The notes under the pieces: generated by a model
Told to the model about the DNA's origin: nothing
The model's input: the letters and a program-made list of their open reading frames with translations, nothing else
Databases searched by the model: none
Assembly (NCBI RefSeq): GCF_000373185.1
Contig: NZ_KB890628.1
Span: 48,236-112,235, forward strand
Reading direction: 5' to 3'
DNA from: Segatella paludivivens DSM 17968 = JCM 13650
Lineage (GTDB): Bacteria; Bacteroidota; Bacteroidia; Bacteroidales; Bacteroidaceae
Length of the DNA: 64,000 nt
Shown here: positions 8,440 to 18,426 of the stretch, in pieces
Layout of the letters: the number at the start of each line of letters is the position of its first letter
Numbering within the stretch: position 1 is the first letter of the stretch
Made by a program: the position numbers and the translations under genes

Positions 8440-8841
8440 CTATTTATTTTTCTTGTAATACTCAAGACCAAGTTTTACATTTTTCTTCAGTGCTTCTGAA
8501 GAATAGGTTGCACCGCTAATTCCGTCAACATTCATCTTGACAGCCTTTGAAACTGTCTGCCCATTAAACTGATCTAGCAAAGTCTTTGCTTTTCCAAAGA
8601 ATTGAGGAGTTTCATGATTTGGCATAGCCTCAATCTTTACAACTTTATTCTTGCGTATGAAGATTTTAACAGGAGTATTACCTCTGAACCCCTTTACATT
8701 CTTACCCAGTTCCTGAGTGTTTACTATTACAGTATCTTTCTCGCGCGTAATTACGTTATCGTTAGGCATGGCACTAACCATTACTGCTATCATTGCAGAA
8801 GCAGACAAAGCTGTGACAATTGCATTGAATCTTTTATTCAT
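8440..8841 (-). CDS. Exported FMN-binding-domain protein (covalent flavin carrier)
   Basis: 133 residues. An N-terminal export signal or membrane anchor (about 1-25, 'ATALSASAMIAVMVSA' type) is followed by an FMN_bind domain. The flavinylation motif is visible as DGISGATYSS (about 106-115); in this family the Thr of S-G-A-T is linked to FMN by the transferase ApbE. Such single-domain proteins carry electrons on the outer side of the inner membrane. No ApbE or Rnf/Nqr-type partner is encoded in the window. A TACTTTTG -7 element lies at 8904-8911 on the minus strand, but the matching -33 is weak. Repeat element A begins about 90 bp past the stop. Confidence 0.85.
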   Translation of the reverse strand: MNKRFNAIVTALSASAMIAVMVSAMPNDNVITREKDTVIVNTQELGKNVKGFRGNTPVKIFIRKNKVVKIEAMPNHETPQFFGKAKTLLDQFNGQTVSKAVKMNVDGISGATYSSEALKKNVKLGLEYYKKNK

Positions 8842-8979
8842 ATTATAATAATTCTATTTTTAATTTATAATCCTTTATTTACCCTAATAAGCGAGTCTTT
8901 CTGCAAAAGTAAAAAATATAATCCACATCTTAATATCAACGTAGTCGAATTTTATGTTATTTTTTGATTTATATAAAAG

Positions 8980-9016
8980 ACAATGGCGCATGAAAATTAT
9001 AATCATGCGCCATTGT
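8980..9016 (-). terminator. Intrinsic terminator of ddh
   Basis: ACAATGGCGCATGA (8980-8993) pairs perfectly with TCATGCGCCATTGT (9003-9016) around a 9-nt loop. On the minus strand the stem is followed by CTTTTATATAAAT. It lies 26 bp past the ddh stop. Confidence 0.85.
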
Positions 9017-9041
9017 GTATCTAAAAAGTGTAAAACAGTTT

Positions 9042-9941
9042 TTATACTAGTGTTGCGACGATTTCCTCGCGAGTGCCAGGAAGCATGTCAATAACAGGAA
9101 TCTCAGGCATTGTATAACATCCTGGTTGTAAACGGAAACTAGCACGAGCTACATTTACAAGAACTTGTGCTGTAAGAGCTGGGTTGTTGATGCTCATGTT
9201 GAACTCAAAACGCTGATTCTGTGTTTTTCCAGAAACACCTTTGCGTACCAAGTTTACACCATGTCCCATATCACGTACATCATCAACAGATGCAACTGCG
9301 AATACATGAGTTTCATCGTGTGCGAAATATGGATCAGCCTTTATAGCTGCTGTTACGTCTTCCAACTTAGCTCCGTCTTCCAACTCAACATATACCATAC
9401 GACGATGAATACCTTCGCCAAGAGGAATAGTTACAGAAAGAGCATTCTTTACTCCCTTCTTGCTACGTACACACACTGAATGTCCCATAGACATACCTGG
9501 ACCGAAGTTGGTATAGCTAAGTCCCTTTGGTGCAAGACTTTCCATGAGTACACGTACGATAGAGTCTGATCCTGGATCCCAACCTGCAGAAATAACACTT
9601 ACAGTGTTAGTCTTCTTGTTGTTCTCCATCTGCTTTGTGCGATAGTCAAGGATACTCGTGTGGATATCAAAACTATCTACTGTGTTGATTCCTAAAGCTG
9701 TTATTTTCTCAGCATATTCAGGACAACTGCGTGTAGGAGTTGCAAGGATAGCAACATCAACATCTTTCAACTTTGTGATATCGTCTACAATTTCGTAATC
9801 AGTAAGTTCAACAGGTTTAGCCTGATTGGCATTACGACGTACGATACCTGCGATTTCAAAATCAGGAGCTGCTTCAAGTGCCTCTACAGTGAAGTGTCCG
9901 ATATTGCCGTAACCAACTACGGCTGCTCTAATCTTCTTCAT
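9042..9941 (-). CDS. ddh: meso-Diaminopimelate D-dehydrogenase
   Basis: 299 residues. An N-terminal Rossmann fold binds NADPH ('IRAAVVGYGNIGHFTVEAL', about 4-22) and is followed by 'LATPTRSCPEYAEK' and the substrate-domain signatures 'SAGWDPGSDSIVRVL' and 'GPGMSMGHSVCVRS', typical of Ddh. The enzyme reductively aminates L-2-amino-6-oxopimelate (tetrahydrodipicolinate) to meso-DAP in one step, supplying lysine and peptidoglycan precursors and bypassing the acylase branch. It stands alone with a strong terminator downstream. A TAATTTTG -7 element is at 9987-9994 (minus strand), with a weak -33. Confidence 0.95.
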   Translation of the reverse strand: MKKIRAAVVGYGNIGHFTVEALEAAPDFEIAGIVRRNANQAKPVELTDYEIVDDITKLKDVDVAILATPTRSCPEYAEKITALGINTVDSFDIHTSILDYRTKQMENNKKTNTVSVISAGWDPGSDSIVRVLMESLAPKGLSYTNFGPGMSMGHSVCVRSKKGVKNALSVTIPLGEGIHRRMVYVELEDGAKLEDVTAAIKADPYFAHDETHVFAVASVDDVRDMGHGVNLVRKGVSGKTQNQRFEFNMSINNPALTAQVLVNVARASFRLQPGCYTMPEIPVIDMLPGTREEIVATLV

Positions 9942-10216
9942 ATTCTTTATTGTTGTTAAGTTTTACTTTAAATGATTATCTATTCGCAAAATTACATTAT
10001 TCTGCTGAAAAATAAGCTCTTTTGGTAGATTTTTTATCTTAAATTCTACAAGAAGTTACAAATTATAATGATAATAAACCTATTTTTATGTTGATATTCA
10101 TTCTTCATGCGTAAATAATTTATACTTTAACATATATCAACTCTTACTTGCTGACTATACAATAATAATATGCGCGTGTGCGTTATTTATTAAGTATAAA
10201 TAAATAAAACATAAAG

Positions 10217-10834
10217 ATGATAGAATATATAAAAGGCGAGTTAACGGAACTAACTCCGGCATTGGCTGTAGTTGAGGCTGCGGGAGTAGGATATGCTCTG
10301 AATATCTCACTTACCACATATAGTGCCATTCAGGGTAAAAAAGCAATAAAACTATATGTGCATGAATCTCTTGTAACAGGAGGACGTGATGATAATTTTA
10401 CGTTATTTGGCTTTGTTAACAAGCAAGAACGTTCGCTTTACAGACTTCTCATCACTGTGTCGGGAGTTGGTGCCAATACTGCAAGAATGATGTTGTCGTC
10501 AATGAGTCCAGCTGAACTTTGTAATGCTATTGCCAACGGTGATGATAAGATGATAAAGACCGTGAAGGGAATAGGACTGAAGACAGCACAGCGCATAATC
10601 ATTGACTTGCGAGATAAGATTGTAGCAAGCGGTATTGCTGACGAACTGCACCTGAGTCGCAATGCTGGAGGAATGAATATGAATAATGGTATAAAGGATG
10701 AGGCTGTTGCCGCATTAACTATGCTTGGATTCTCGCCGGCACCTTCTGCTAAAGTTGTTGTAGGGATTATAACAGAACATCCTGATTGGGCTGTGGAAGA
10801 TGTTGTAAAGGAAGGATTGAAGAGAATAAAATAG
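10217..10834 (+). CDS. ruvA: Holliday junction branch migration protein RuvA
   Basis: 205 residues, typical length. It has an N-terminal OB fold (about 1-62, 'MIEYIKGELTEL'), a tandem helix-hairpin-helix domain II (about 70-140: 'LITVSGVGANTARMML' and 'TVKGIGLKTAQRIIIDL') and a C-terminal UBA-like domain III (about 158-205, 'EAVAALTMLGFSPAPSAKVV'). RuvA tetramers bind Holliday junctions and recruit the RuvB motor. The gene lies 42 bp upstream of sprA in the same direction and is probably co-transcribed with it. ruvB and ruvC are not here. An alternating purine-pyrimidine tract (10170-10183) precedes the gene. Confidence 0.96.
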   Translation: MIEYIKGELTELTPALAVVEAAGVGYALNISLTTYSAIQGKKAIKLYVHESLVTGGRDDNFTLFGFVNKQERSLYRLLITVSGVGANTARMMLSSMSPAELCNAIANGDDKMIKTVKGIGLKTAQRIIIDLRDKIVASGIADELHLSRNAGGMNMNNGIKDEAVAALTMLGFSPAPSAKVVVGIITEHPDWAVEDVVKEGLKRIK

Positions 10835-10876
10835 ACTGTTTACTATTTATTTCAGTGTAGATGATATTCTTTGTTA

Positions 10877-13800
10877 ATGAAAACAAGACATGGATTTTTT
10901 TGTATGATTGTAGTTATGCTTACGCTTTTTTGCGTAAGCTATTCAATCGCCATGCCTTATATTCAGGACGACACAAAGAAACAAAATAATTCTGCAGACA
11001 CTAAAAATACCAGATTGTCAGGCGTTGATGATGACTCTGTCAAAACTGGTAGAAAAGCATTGTGGAGGGTGCAGCGCACTCTGCCAATTACATGGCATGA
11101 CCTTGATAGCAGTAGTCTTGACTTGAAGACACCTTTTAACCTAAGACAAAGCATACAGTATAACGATACGCTTGACGAATATGTTTTTGGTAAAAAAATG
11201 GGGGGAACTTACCTCAATGCTCCAATAATGATGACGAGAAGCGAATACAATGACTGGAGCGAAAAACAAGAGATGCATGCTTTCTTCCGAAAGAAGAATA
11301 ATGAGATATATAAGGCTAAAGGGAAGGATCAGTTTGATTTTAGTGATATGCACTTCGACTTGGGACCTGCAGAAAAGATTTTCGGAGCTGGAGGAGTGAG
11401 GATTAAAACACAAGGAACAGCTGAACTTAGATTCGGAGCAACAACGAAGAAGGTTGATAACCCTGCTCTTACTATAAACAGGAGGAACACCACAACGATG
11501 AACTTCGACGAGAAGATTAATCTGAACGTGAACGGAAAGGTTGGTGACAAGGTGAACATGAACCTGAACTATAATACTGATGCTACTTTTAATTATGATG
11601 CTCAAAATCTTAAACTTAAATACGAGGGAAAGGAAGATGAGATTGTCAAACTAGTAGAGGCAGGTAATGTGTCGTTTCCTTCTAATTCTTCGCTTGTGAG
11701 CGGGGCAACATCTTTATTCGGAGTAAGAACTGATCTACAATTTGGTAAACTGAAGATGCAGCTTGTCGCATCACAGAAGAAAAGTTCCTCAAAAAGCGTA
11801 TCAAGTAAAGGTGGGGTACAACTCACGCCTTTTGATATAGATGTATCCAACTATGAGGAAAACCGTCACTTCTTTCTTTCTCAGTATTTCAGAAAGAAGT
11901 ATGCTTCTGGAATGAAGACCCTACCTAATCTGACAACAGGAGTAAACATCAATCGTGTGGAGATATGGGTTACAAATAAGACAGGAGCGACAAGCAATAC
12001 TAGAAATATTGTGGCATTGACCGATCTTGGTGAGAACATAAGTGTTTCAAATAAGTCGTTGTGGAATACAATAGGAAAGAATGTTCCTGCAAATGATGCT
12101 AATACAGAATACTCTACATTGGTAAGCTCTTTGGCTTCGGCAAGAGATATCAACCAGACATCAACGGTGCTTGATGCAGGAGGACTTGTAGGAGGTACGG
12201 ATTATGAGAAACTGGAGAATGCACGACTGTTGAGTTCTTCAGAATATACCGTTAATTCGGCTTTGGGATATGTAAGTCTTAACACAGGAATAAACACAGA
12301 TCAGGTTGTAGCTGTTGCTTATGAATATACCTATGGTGGAGTTACATATCAGGTTGGTGAGTTTGCTGGTGACCGTACTGACGTGAATGAGGCTTTGTTT
12401 GTGAAGTCGCTTAAGAATACGAGTAATAATCCTTCCCAGGGAAACTGGGCATTGATGATGAAGAACGTCTATAAGCTTGGCGATACCGTTGAGAAGACAA
12501 AGTTCAGACTTGATGTGAAATATCAGAGCGATACAACTGGAGTATATCTTAATTATATTCCAGAAAGTCAGGTGAAAAGCACTCTTATCATCAAACTTAT
12601 AGGTGCTGACCGACTAGACAATAACAATAGGGCACAGAGCAATGGATACTTTGATTATGTTCAAGGCTACACGGTGAACAATGGACGTGTGTTCTTTCCG
12701 GAACCAGAACCTTTTGGAAGGGATTTATACGATATATTGGTTAGTAAAGGTGTTGCTGCGAACGTGGCTCAGAAATACGCATTCACAGAACTTTACGACA
12801 GTACCAAGACTACAGCAAAGCAGATAGCAGAGAAAGATAAGTTTAATCTTGTTGGACAGTTCAAAGGATCGTCTGCCAACGTGATATCATTGGGTGCATT
12901 CAATATTCCAAATGGGTCGGTAGTTGTAACAGCAGGTGGAGTGAAACTTACCGAAGGAACAGACTATAGTGTGGACTACAGTGCTGGAGAGGTAACGATA
13001 TTAAATCAAAGTATTATTGATGCTGGTACGGCGGTAAATGTGTCGCTGGAGAGTAATAATGACTATGGTATGCAGCGCAAGACGATGCTTGGAATGAACT
13101 GGGAATATGACTTCTCTCGTGAGTTCCAATTAAGCGGTACATTGCAGCATTTGTCGGAACAGTCGCTGACAAACAAGGTTACAATGGGTTCCGAGCCACT
13201 TAATAATACTTTGTGGGGATTGAACGTTAACTGGAAAAAAGAGAGTCAATGGCTTACTGATATGCTCGACAAACTGCCGTTTCTGCATCTCACTCAGCCT
13301 TCACAGATATCGTTTACTGGTGAGTTCGCCCAGCTTATAGCTGGAAAGAATCATGGTACACAGGATAACGCTTCGTATCTTGATGATTTTGAAAATACCA
13401 CCAATAAGATTGATGTTTCTACACCAACATCATGGATTATATCAAGTGTACCTTCGATGTTTCCGGAATTCAATGACAAGACAACTCTTGCAAGCGGATA
13501 TAATCGTTCGCTTATGGCATGGTATAATATAGATCCACTATTTACACGCCGAACCAGTTCGCTAACTCCTGCACATATAAAGAGTGACCTGGAACAGTTG
13601 TCAAATCATTATGTGCGCGAGGTTCCTACAAGAGAGTTGTATCCAAATAAGGACATAAGTAATTATAATGGAACATTGTCTACACTAAATGTTCTAAACT
13701 TAGCATATTATCCAAATTTACGTGGACCGTATAACTTCAATACCAACATTAACTTTGACGGCACATTAAACAATCCAGAACAACATTGGGGAGGAATGAT

Positions 13801-16800
13801 GCGCAAACTTGATACAAACGATTTTGAACAGGCTAATATAGAGTATGTGGAGTTCTGGCTTCTGGACCCTTTTATCTATACAAACAAAAAAGCAGATGCA
13901 TCTGATTACGGCGGTGATTTTTATATAAATTTGGGTGAGGTTTCTGAAGATGTATTACGTGATGGGAAAAAATTCTATGAAAGCGGAATGCCTGTTGATG
14001 GTTCTGCCAGTTACACTACTACACAATGGGGAAAGATTCCAACTAGAAATGCTGTGACCTATGCTTTTGCTACTACGAGTGGTGCAAGAGCATTACAGGA
14101 TGTTGGATTCAATGGACTGAATGATACTGAGGAACGAAGTTTCCAGTCATATCAGAGTTTCCTTACGGCTATACAGGGAAAAGTGAGCGCAGCCGTTTGG
14201 GACTCAATATACAACGACCCAGCAAACGATGACTATCATTATTTCAGAGGAAGTGACTATGACCGAAAGGAAACAAGTATTCTGGACAGATATAAGTATA
14301 TAAACAACCCGCAAGGAAACTCACCAGACAGTAATTCAAGTTCAGAAAACTATGATACATCATACAAGACTACGCCTGATGTGGAGGACATAAATCAGGA
14401 CTATACACTGAATGAATATGAAAAGTATTATCAGTATCATGTGTCGATGAGACCAGAGGATATGGTTGTGGGCAATAACTTCATAGTGGATAAGCGTGAG
14501 GCGAGTGCCAGTCTGAGAGATGGAAAAACGGAAAATGTGACATGGTATCAGTTCCGTATTCCCCTTAGCGAATATCAAAAGCGTGTTGGTTCTATTTCGG
14601 GCTTCACAAGCATAAGGTTTATGAGAATGTTTCTCACAAGTTTCAAACATCCTATTGTGCTGCGTTTCGGAAGTTTGAATCTCGTGCGTGGCGAATGGCG
14701 ACAATATGAGCAGAATCTCGATAATGCAGGCAGTTCAGGAACAGCGGCTGTGAGTTCGGTAAGTATAGAAGAAAACGGAGACAAGACTCCAGTAAACTAT
14801 GTGTTACCTCCTGGTATAAGCCGTGAGCAGGATCCTACTCAGCCACAGCTTGTGGAAAGTAATGAACAGGCATTGAACGTTATTGTAGACAATCTCTCAA
14901 ACGGAGAATCTAAGGCTGTTTATAAGAATACTACGGTAGATTTGAGACAATACAAAAAGTTGCAGATGTTTGTGCATGCAAACGCATTGCAGCAGAATAA
15001 TACGAATCTTACAGACGGACAGCTGGCTGTGTTTATTCGTTTAGGTTCTGATTACAAAAACAATTATTATGAATATCAAATACCGCTTAAATTAACCCCA
15101 GCAGGAAAATATAATAATAACTCTACTATAGATCGCGTGGCTGTATGGCCTGAAAGCAATATGCTTGATATTCCGTTATCTATTTTCACAGACATAAAGA
15201 AAAAAAGAAATATAGCAAAGGCTGAAGGAAGAGCTTATTTCAACAGAGTGTTCACTGATTATGACAAAGATAAACCTGCTAATAAGGTTACTGTTATGGG
15301 AAATCCAAGTTTGGGTGAGGTTAAGACAATGATTATTGGTGTGAGAAACCTTTCAGCAGACAACAAGAGTGGTGAAGTTTGGGTGAACGAATTGCGACTA
15401 AAGGATTATAACAATAAAGGCGGATGGGCTGCAAACGGCAACCTGAATGTGCAGTTATCAGACTTGGGTAACGTCAATGTTCAGGGAAAATATGTTAGTG
15501 ACGGATTTGGTGGACTTGAAGATGGAGTGATGCAGCGCTCGCAGGAAGACTTCTCCACATACAGCGTTACTACAAATGTAGAACTAGGCAAATTCTTTCC
15601 TGATAAAGCTAAGGTAACAGCTCCCTTGTACTATTCTGTAACAAAAGAGAAAAACAAGCCAAGATATAATCCGCTTGACACCGATATGAAACTTGATGAC
15701 GCATTGGGATCGGCTGCAACAAAATTAGAAAGGGACAGCATTGAGAATATAGCCGTAAAGAAGACCGTTAACACAAACTTCTCTCTTTCAAACGTGCGTG
15801 TTGGAATACAGACAAAACAACATCCTATGCCTTATGATCCTGCCAACTTCTCATTCTCTTACAGTCATTCCCATACTCATACAAGTGGAGAGACAACTGT
15901 ATATGAAAATGAGGATAACTGGCGTGGAGCGATGAACTACAGCTGGACTCCTATATATAGGACTTGGGAACCATTTAGAGACTTGAAGAGTAAATCAAAA
16001 TGGGCTGATATATTTAAAAAAATGGGAGTAAACTGGTTGCCGCAGAATGTAGCTTTCAACAGTGAAATGACGCGCAACTACTATGAACTGCAGGAACGTG
16101 ACATGGAGAGTACAGAAAATACTTCTATTCCAGTAACGTTCAGTGAACAGTTTCTTTGGAATCGTGACTTCACTCTAAGATGGGATATGACACGAAATAT
16201 ACACATGACTTTCCAAAGTGCGACGAGGGCACAGATAGAAGAACCCTATACTCCTATAAACAAGGAACTATATGCTGATAATTATCAGGCGTGGAAAGAC
16301 TCTGTTTGGACAAGTATAAAGCACATGGGTACTCCGCTTGACTATCAGCAGAACTTTACTTTGTCATATCAGTTGCCATTGAATCTTATCCCTATTTTCG
16401 ACTGGGTAATGTCTGATGCACAATATTCTGCAAATTATACTTGGGTGAGAGGTACTAAACTGGATGATGGGACAAGTTTGGGAAATACGATAACAAATAA
16501 TCGTAACCTGAATATAAATGGTACGTTTAATATGGAGAAACTGTATAATCATATTCCGTTCCTAAAAAGTGCCAATGAACGTTTCGACAGAACATCTGCG
16601 CCTTTCAGTAGAGTTAGTATGAAACCGAGAAATGTGCCTGGGATGATGAACAAGAATAATGGTGACGACAAAACAAAGAAGGCTCTTCCGAAAAACAAGA
16701 ATAGTTTTGAAAGTGAAATAACTATTCTCCCTGATACTTCAACGGTAGTTACTCATGGTAAGAAGAGTAAGAGAATAATCGTTACTGCAAGAACACGTGA

Positions 16801-18382
16801 CGGGCATAGTTATAAACTAAAATACAAAAAAATAGATAATAACAGAATACGGATAATAAATAAGGTTGATTCTGCTTTGCACCTGAAGATAACGGTTGCA
16901 ACTAAGATGCCACTTGAAAACAATAAATGGTATAGAACAGCGCAGAGCATAGCTAGGGTTATGATGATGGTGCGCAACGTAAGTATCAGCTATCGCAATC
17001 AGTATTCAATGTCGTTGCCTGGATTTATGCCAAATGTAGGTGATGCCTTCGGGCAGAATCGTGGAAACGGACTGCTTTCTCCTGGGCTTGATTTTGCGTT
17101 TGGACTTACAGGAGACTCTTATGTAAATAAGTCTTTTGAACGTGGTTGGCTGTTGCAGAATGATTCTGTTGCCACGCCTGCAACAAGCAACATAACGGAA
17201 GACTTGCAGTTAAGGGCAACTTTGGAACCTTTGAAAGATTTGAAGATTGACCTTAATGCAACTCGTATATCAACAAAGGCTCGCAGTATACAGTATATGT
17301 ATGCTGGAATGCCTACGACGCAAAGTGGAACTTTCGCGATGACAACAATATCAATTGGTAGTTCTTTTGAGGGTATTGGGAATGCCAATAACGGCTATCA
17401 CAGCAAGACATTCGATAAATTCTGTGGACTGCTTGATGCATTCCGCAGTCGTGTGGAAGCACAATATGCAAGTGCTGTTTATCCAAAAAACACTTCATTG
17501 GCAGGGAAGGTATTCGATGTTAAGAATGGAACTGTTAATAAATACAGCGCAGATGTTATGGTACCGGCTTTTATATCAGCCTATACAAGTATGGGCGGTA
17601 ACAGTCTGGAACTGTTCCCTTCTTTGGCAAGACTTTTGCCAAACTGGACATTGAGGTATGGAGGATTAGTAAGACTACCTTGGTTCAGAGATGTGTTTAA
17701 GAGTTTTAATATTAATCATTCATACAAAAGTATTTATACTGTAGGTTCATATTCTTCATACAGCACTTTTGCTGAGTATATGAATGGACTTGGATTTATT
17801 ACTGATGCCGAAACAGGTAATCCTACTCCAAGCAGTATGTTTAATGTGTCTACGGTAAGTATCAACGAGGCTTTTTCTCCATTGTTAGGAATAGATATGA
17901 CATTCAATAATAATATTACTGCAAAGCTGGAATATCGTACCGTGAGGAGTGTGAGCCTTAGCATGACAAGTGTTCAGATAAACGAGGCTTTGAGCAAGGA
18001 CTGGGTAATTGGATTTGGATATAAAATAAGTGATTTCAGTCTCTTTGGAACGAACTCACATAGGGTTAACATAAAAGATAAGAGTGGCAATACAACAAAT
18101 AACAGGCGTGGTGGATTAAATCATGACCTTAACTTGCGTCTTGACATAAGTTATCGTAATCAGGCTGCGATAACGAGAGATATTGCAAGCGTGATGAGTG
18201 ATGCCAGCAGTGGCAACACCGCATTCAAACTTAGTTTTGCGGCAGACTATACATTGTCAAGGATGCTCACTATGAGTTTCTATTACGATCATCAAAGTAA
18301 CACTCCATTGTTGAGTAGTAGCAGTTATCCTACAATAACACGTGATTTTGGATTGAGTATAAAATTCAGTTTGACAAGATAA
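10877..18382 (+). CDS. sprA: SprA/Sov, outer-membrane translocon of the type IX secretion system
   Basis: I chose the ATG at 10877 (MKTRHGFF) because the in-frame TTG 6 bp earlier is a poorer start. The product has 2501 residues: a signal peptide (about 1-27), then a huge beta-rich protein. Marks of SprA/Sov are the N-terminal 'MHFDLGPAEKIFGAGGVRIKTQG' region, many amphipathic strands, large extracellular loops, 'YLDDFE', 'VNELRLKDYN' and a C-terminal barrel strand 'TRDFGLSIKFSLTR'. SprA forms a very large single-chain barrel through which T9SS cargo with C-terminal sorting domains passes to the surface. Other T9SS genes in this window are porW (28247) and porX (26690). It follows ruvA by 42 bp and ends at a strong terminator. 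Confidence 0.95.
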   Translation: MKTRHGFFCMIVVMLTLFCVSYSIAMPYIQDDTKKQNNSADTKNTRLSGVDDDSVKTGRKALWRVQRTLPITWHDLDSSSLDLKTPFNLRQSIQYNDTLDEYVFGKKMGGTYLNAPIMMTRSEYNDWSEKQEMHAFFRKKNNEIYKAKGKDQFDFSDMHFDLGPAEKIFGAGGVRIKTQGTAELRFGATTKKVDNPALTINRRNTTTMNFDEKINLNVNGKVGDKVNMNLNYNTDATFNYDAQNLKLKYEGKEDEIVKLVEAGNVSFPSNSSLVSGATSLFGVRTDLQFGKLKMQLVASQKKSSSKSVSSKGGVQLTPFDIDVSNYEENRHFFLSQYFRKKYASGMKTLPNLTTGVNINRVEIWVTNKTGATSNTRNIVALTDLGENISVSNKSLWNTIGKNVPANDANTEYSTLVSSLASARDINQTSTVLDAGGLVGGTDYEKLENARLLSSSEYTVNSALGYVSLNTGINTDQVVAVAYEYTYGGVTYQVGEFAGDRTDVNEALFVKSLKNTSNNPSQGNWALMMKNVYKLGDTVEKTKFRLDVKYQSDTTGVYLNYIPESQVKSTLIIKLIGADRLDNNNRAQSNGYFDYVQGYTVNNGRVFFPEPEPFGRDLYDILVSKGVAANVAQKYAFTELYDSTKTTAKQIAEKDKFNLVGQFKGSSANVISLGAFNIPNGSVVVTAGGVKLTEGTDYSVDYSAGEVTILNQSIIDAGTAVNVSLESNNDYGMQRKTMLGMNWEYDFSREFQLSGTLQHLSEQSLTNKVTMGSEPLNNTLWGLNVNWKKESQWLTDMLDKLPFLHLTQPSQISFTGEFAQLIAGKNHGTQDNASYLDDFENTTNKIDVSTPTSWIISSVPSMFPEFNDKTTLASGYNRSLMAWYNIDPLFTRRTSSLTPAHIKSDLEQLSNHYVREVPTRELYPNKDISNYNGTLSTLNVLNLAYYPNLRGPYNFNTNINFDGTLNNPEQHWGGMMRKLDTNDFEQANIEYVEFWLLDPFIYTNKKADASDYGGDFYINLGEVSEDVLRDGKKFYESGMPVDGSASYTTTQWGKIPTRNAVTYAFATTSGARALQDVGFNGLNDTEERSFQSYQSFLTAIQGKVSAAVWDSIYNDPANDDYHYFRGSDYDRKETSILDRYKYINNPQGNSPDSNSSSENYDTSYKTTPDVEDINQDYTLNEYEKYYQYHVSMRPEDMVVGNNFIVDKREASASLRDGKTENVTWYQFRIPLSEYQKRVGSISGFTSIRFMRMFLTSFKHPIVLRFGSLNLVRGEWRQYEQNLDNAGSSGTAAVSSVSIEENGDKTPVNYVLPPGISREQDPTQPQLVESNEQALNVIVDNLSNGESKAVYKNTTVDLRQYKKLQMFVHANALQQNNTNLTDGQLAVFIRLGSDYKNNYYEYQIPLKLTPAGKYNNNSTIDRVAVWPESNMLDIPLSIFTDIKKKRNIAKAEGRAYFNRVFTDYDKDKPANKVTVMGNPSLGEVKTMIIGVRNLSADNKSGEVWVNELRLKDYNNKGGWAANGNLNVQLSDLGNVNVQGKYVSDGFGGLEDGVMQRSQEDFSTYSVTTNVELGKFFPDKAKVTAPLYYSVTKEKNKPRYNPLDTDMKLDDALGSAATKLERDSIENIAVKKTVNTNFSLSNVRVGIQTKQHPMPYDPANFSFSYSHSHTHTSGETTVYENEDNWRGAMNYSWTPIYRTWEPFRDLKSKSKWADIFKKMGVNWLPQNVAFNSEMTRNYYELQERDMESTENTSIPVTFSEQFLWNRDFTLRWDMTRNIHMTFQSATRAQIEEPYTPINKELYADNYQAWKDSVWTSIKHMGTPLDYQQNFTLSYQLPLNLIPIFDWVMSDAQYSANYTWVRGTKLDDGTSLGNTITNNRNLNINGTFNMEKLYNHIPFLKSANERFDRTSAPFSRVSMKPRNVPGMMNKNNGDDKTKKALPKNKNSFESEITILPDTSTVVTHGKKSKRIIVTARTRDGHSYKLKYKKIDNNRIRIINKVDSALHLKITVATKMPLENNKWYRTAQSIARVMMMVRNVSISYRNQYSMSLPGFMPNVGDAFGQNRGNGLLSPGLDFAFGLTGDSYVNKSFERGWLLQNDSVATPATSNITEDLQLRATLEPLKDLKIDLNATRISTKARSIQYMYAGMPTTQSGTFAMTTISIGSSFEGIGNANNGYHSKTFDKFCGLLDAFRSRVEAQYASAVYPKNTSLAGKVFDVKNGTVNKYSADVMVPAFISAYTSMGGNSLELFPSLARLLPNWTLRYGGLVRLPWFRDVFKSFNINHSYKSIYTVGSYSSYSTFAEYMNGLGFITDAETGNPTPSSMFNVSTVSINEAFSPLLGIDMTFNNNITAKLEYRTVRSVSLSMTSVQINEALSKDWVIGFGYKISDFSLFGTNSHRVNIKDKSGNTTNNRRGGLNHDLNLRLDISYRNQAAITRDIASVMSDASSGNTAFKLSFAADYTLSRMLTMSFYYDHQSNTPLLSSSSYPTITRDFGLSIKFSLTR

Positions 18383-18386
18383 AAAT

Positions 18387-18414
18387 AAAGCCTGCCAAAT
18401 CATTGGCAGGCTTT
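18387..18414. terminator. Bidirectional terminator between sprA and nadB
   Basis: AAAGCCTGCCAA (18387-18398) and TTGGCAGGCTTT (18403-18414) form a perfect 12-bp stem with the loop ATCA. The A- and T-rich flanks allow termination of both convergent genes. Confidence 0.92.
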
Positions 18415-18426
18415 GTTTATATATAA

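Noticed and set aside
8277..8471. A 64-codon open frame on the minus strand across the right arm of element A
   Set aside because: It overlaps the end of the FMN-binding protein gene and the inverted arm; it shows no coding character.
10871..10876. A TTG start for sprA six bases upstream
   Set aside because: The ATG at 10877 gives a cleaner signal peptide and TTG starts are rare in this setting.
11141..11605. A 154-codon open frame antisense to sprA
   Set aside because: It is a shadow of the sprA coding frame; the sequence is not protein-like.
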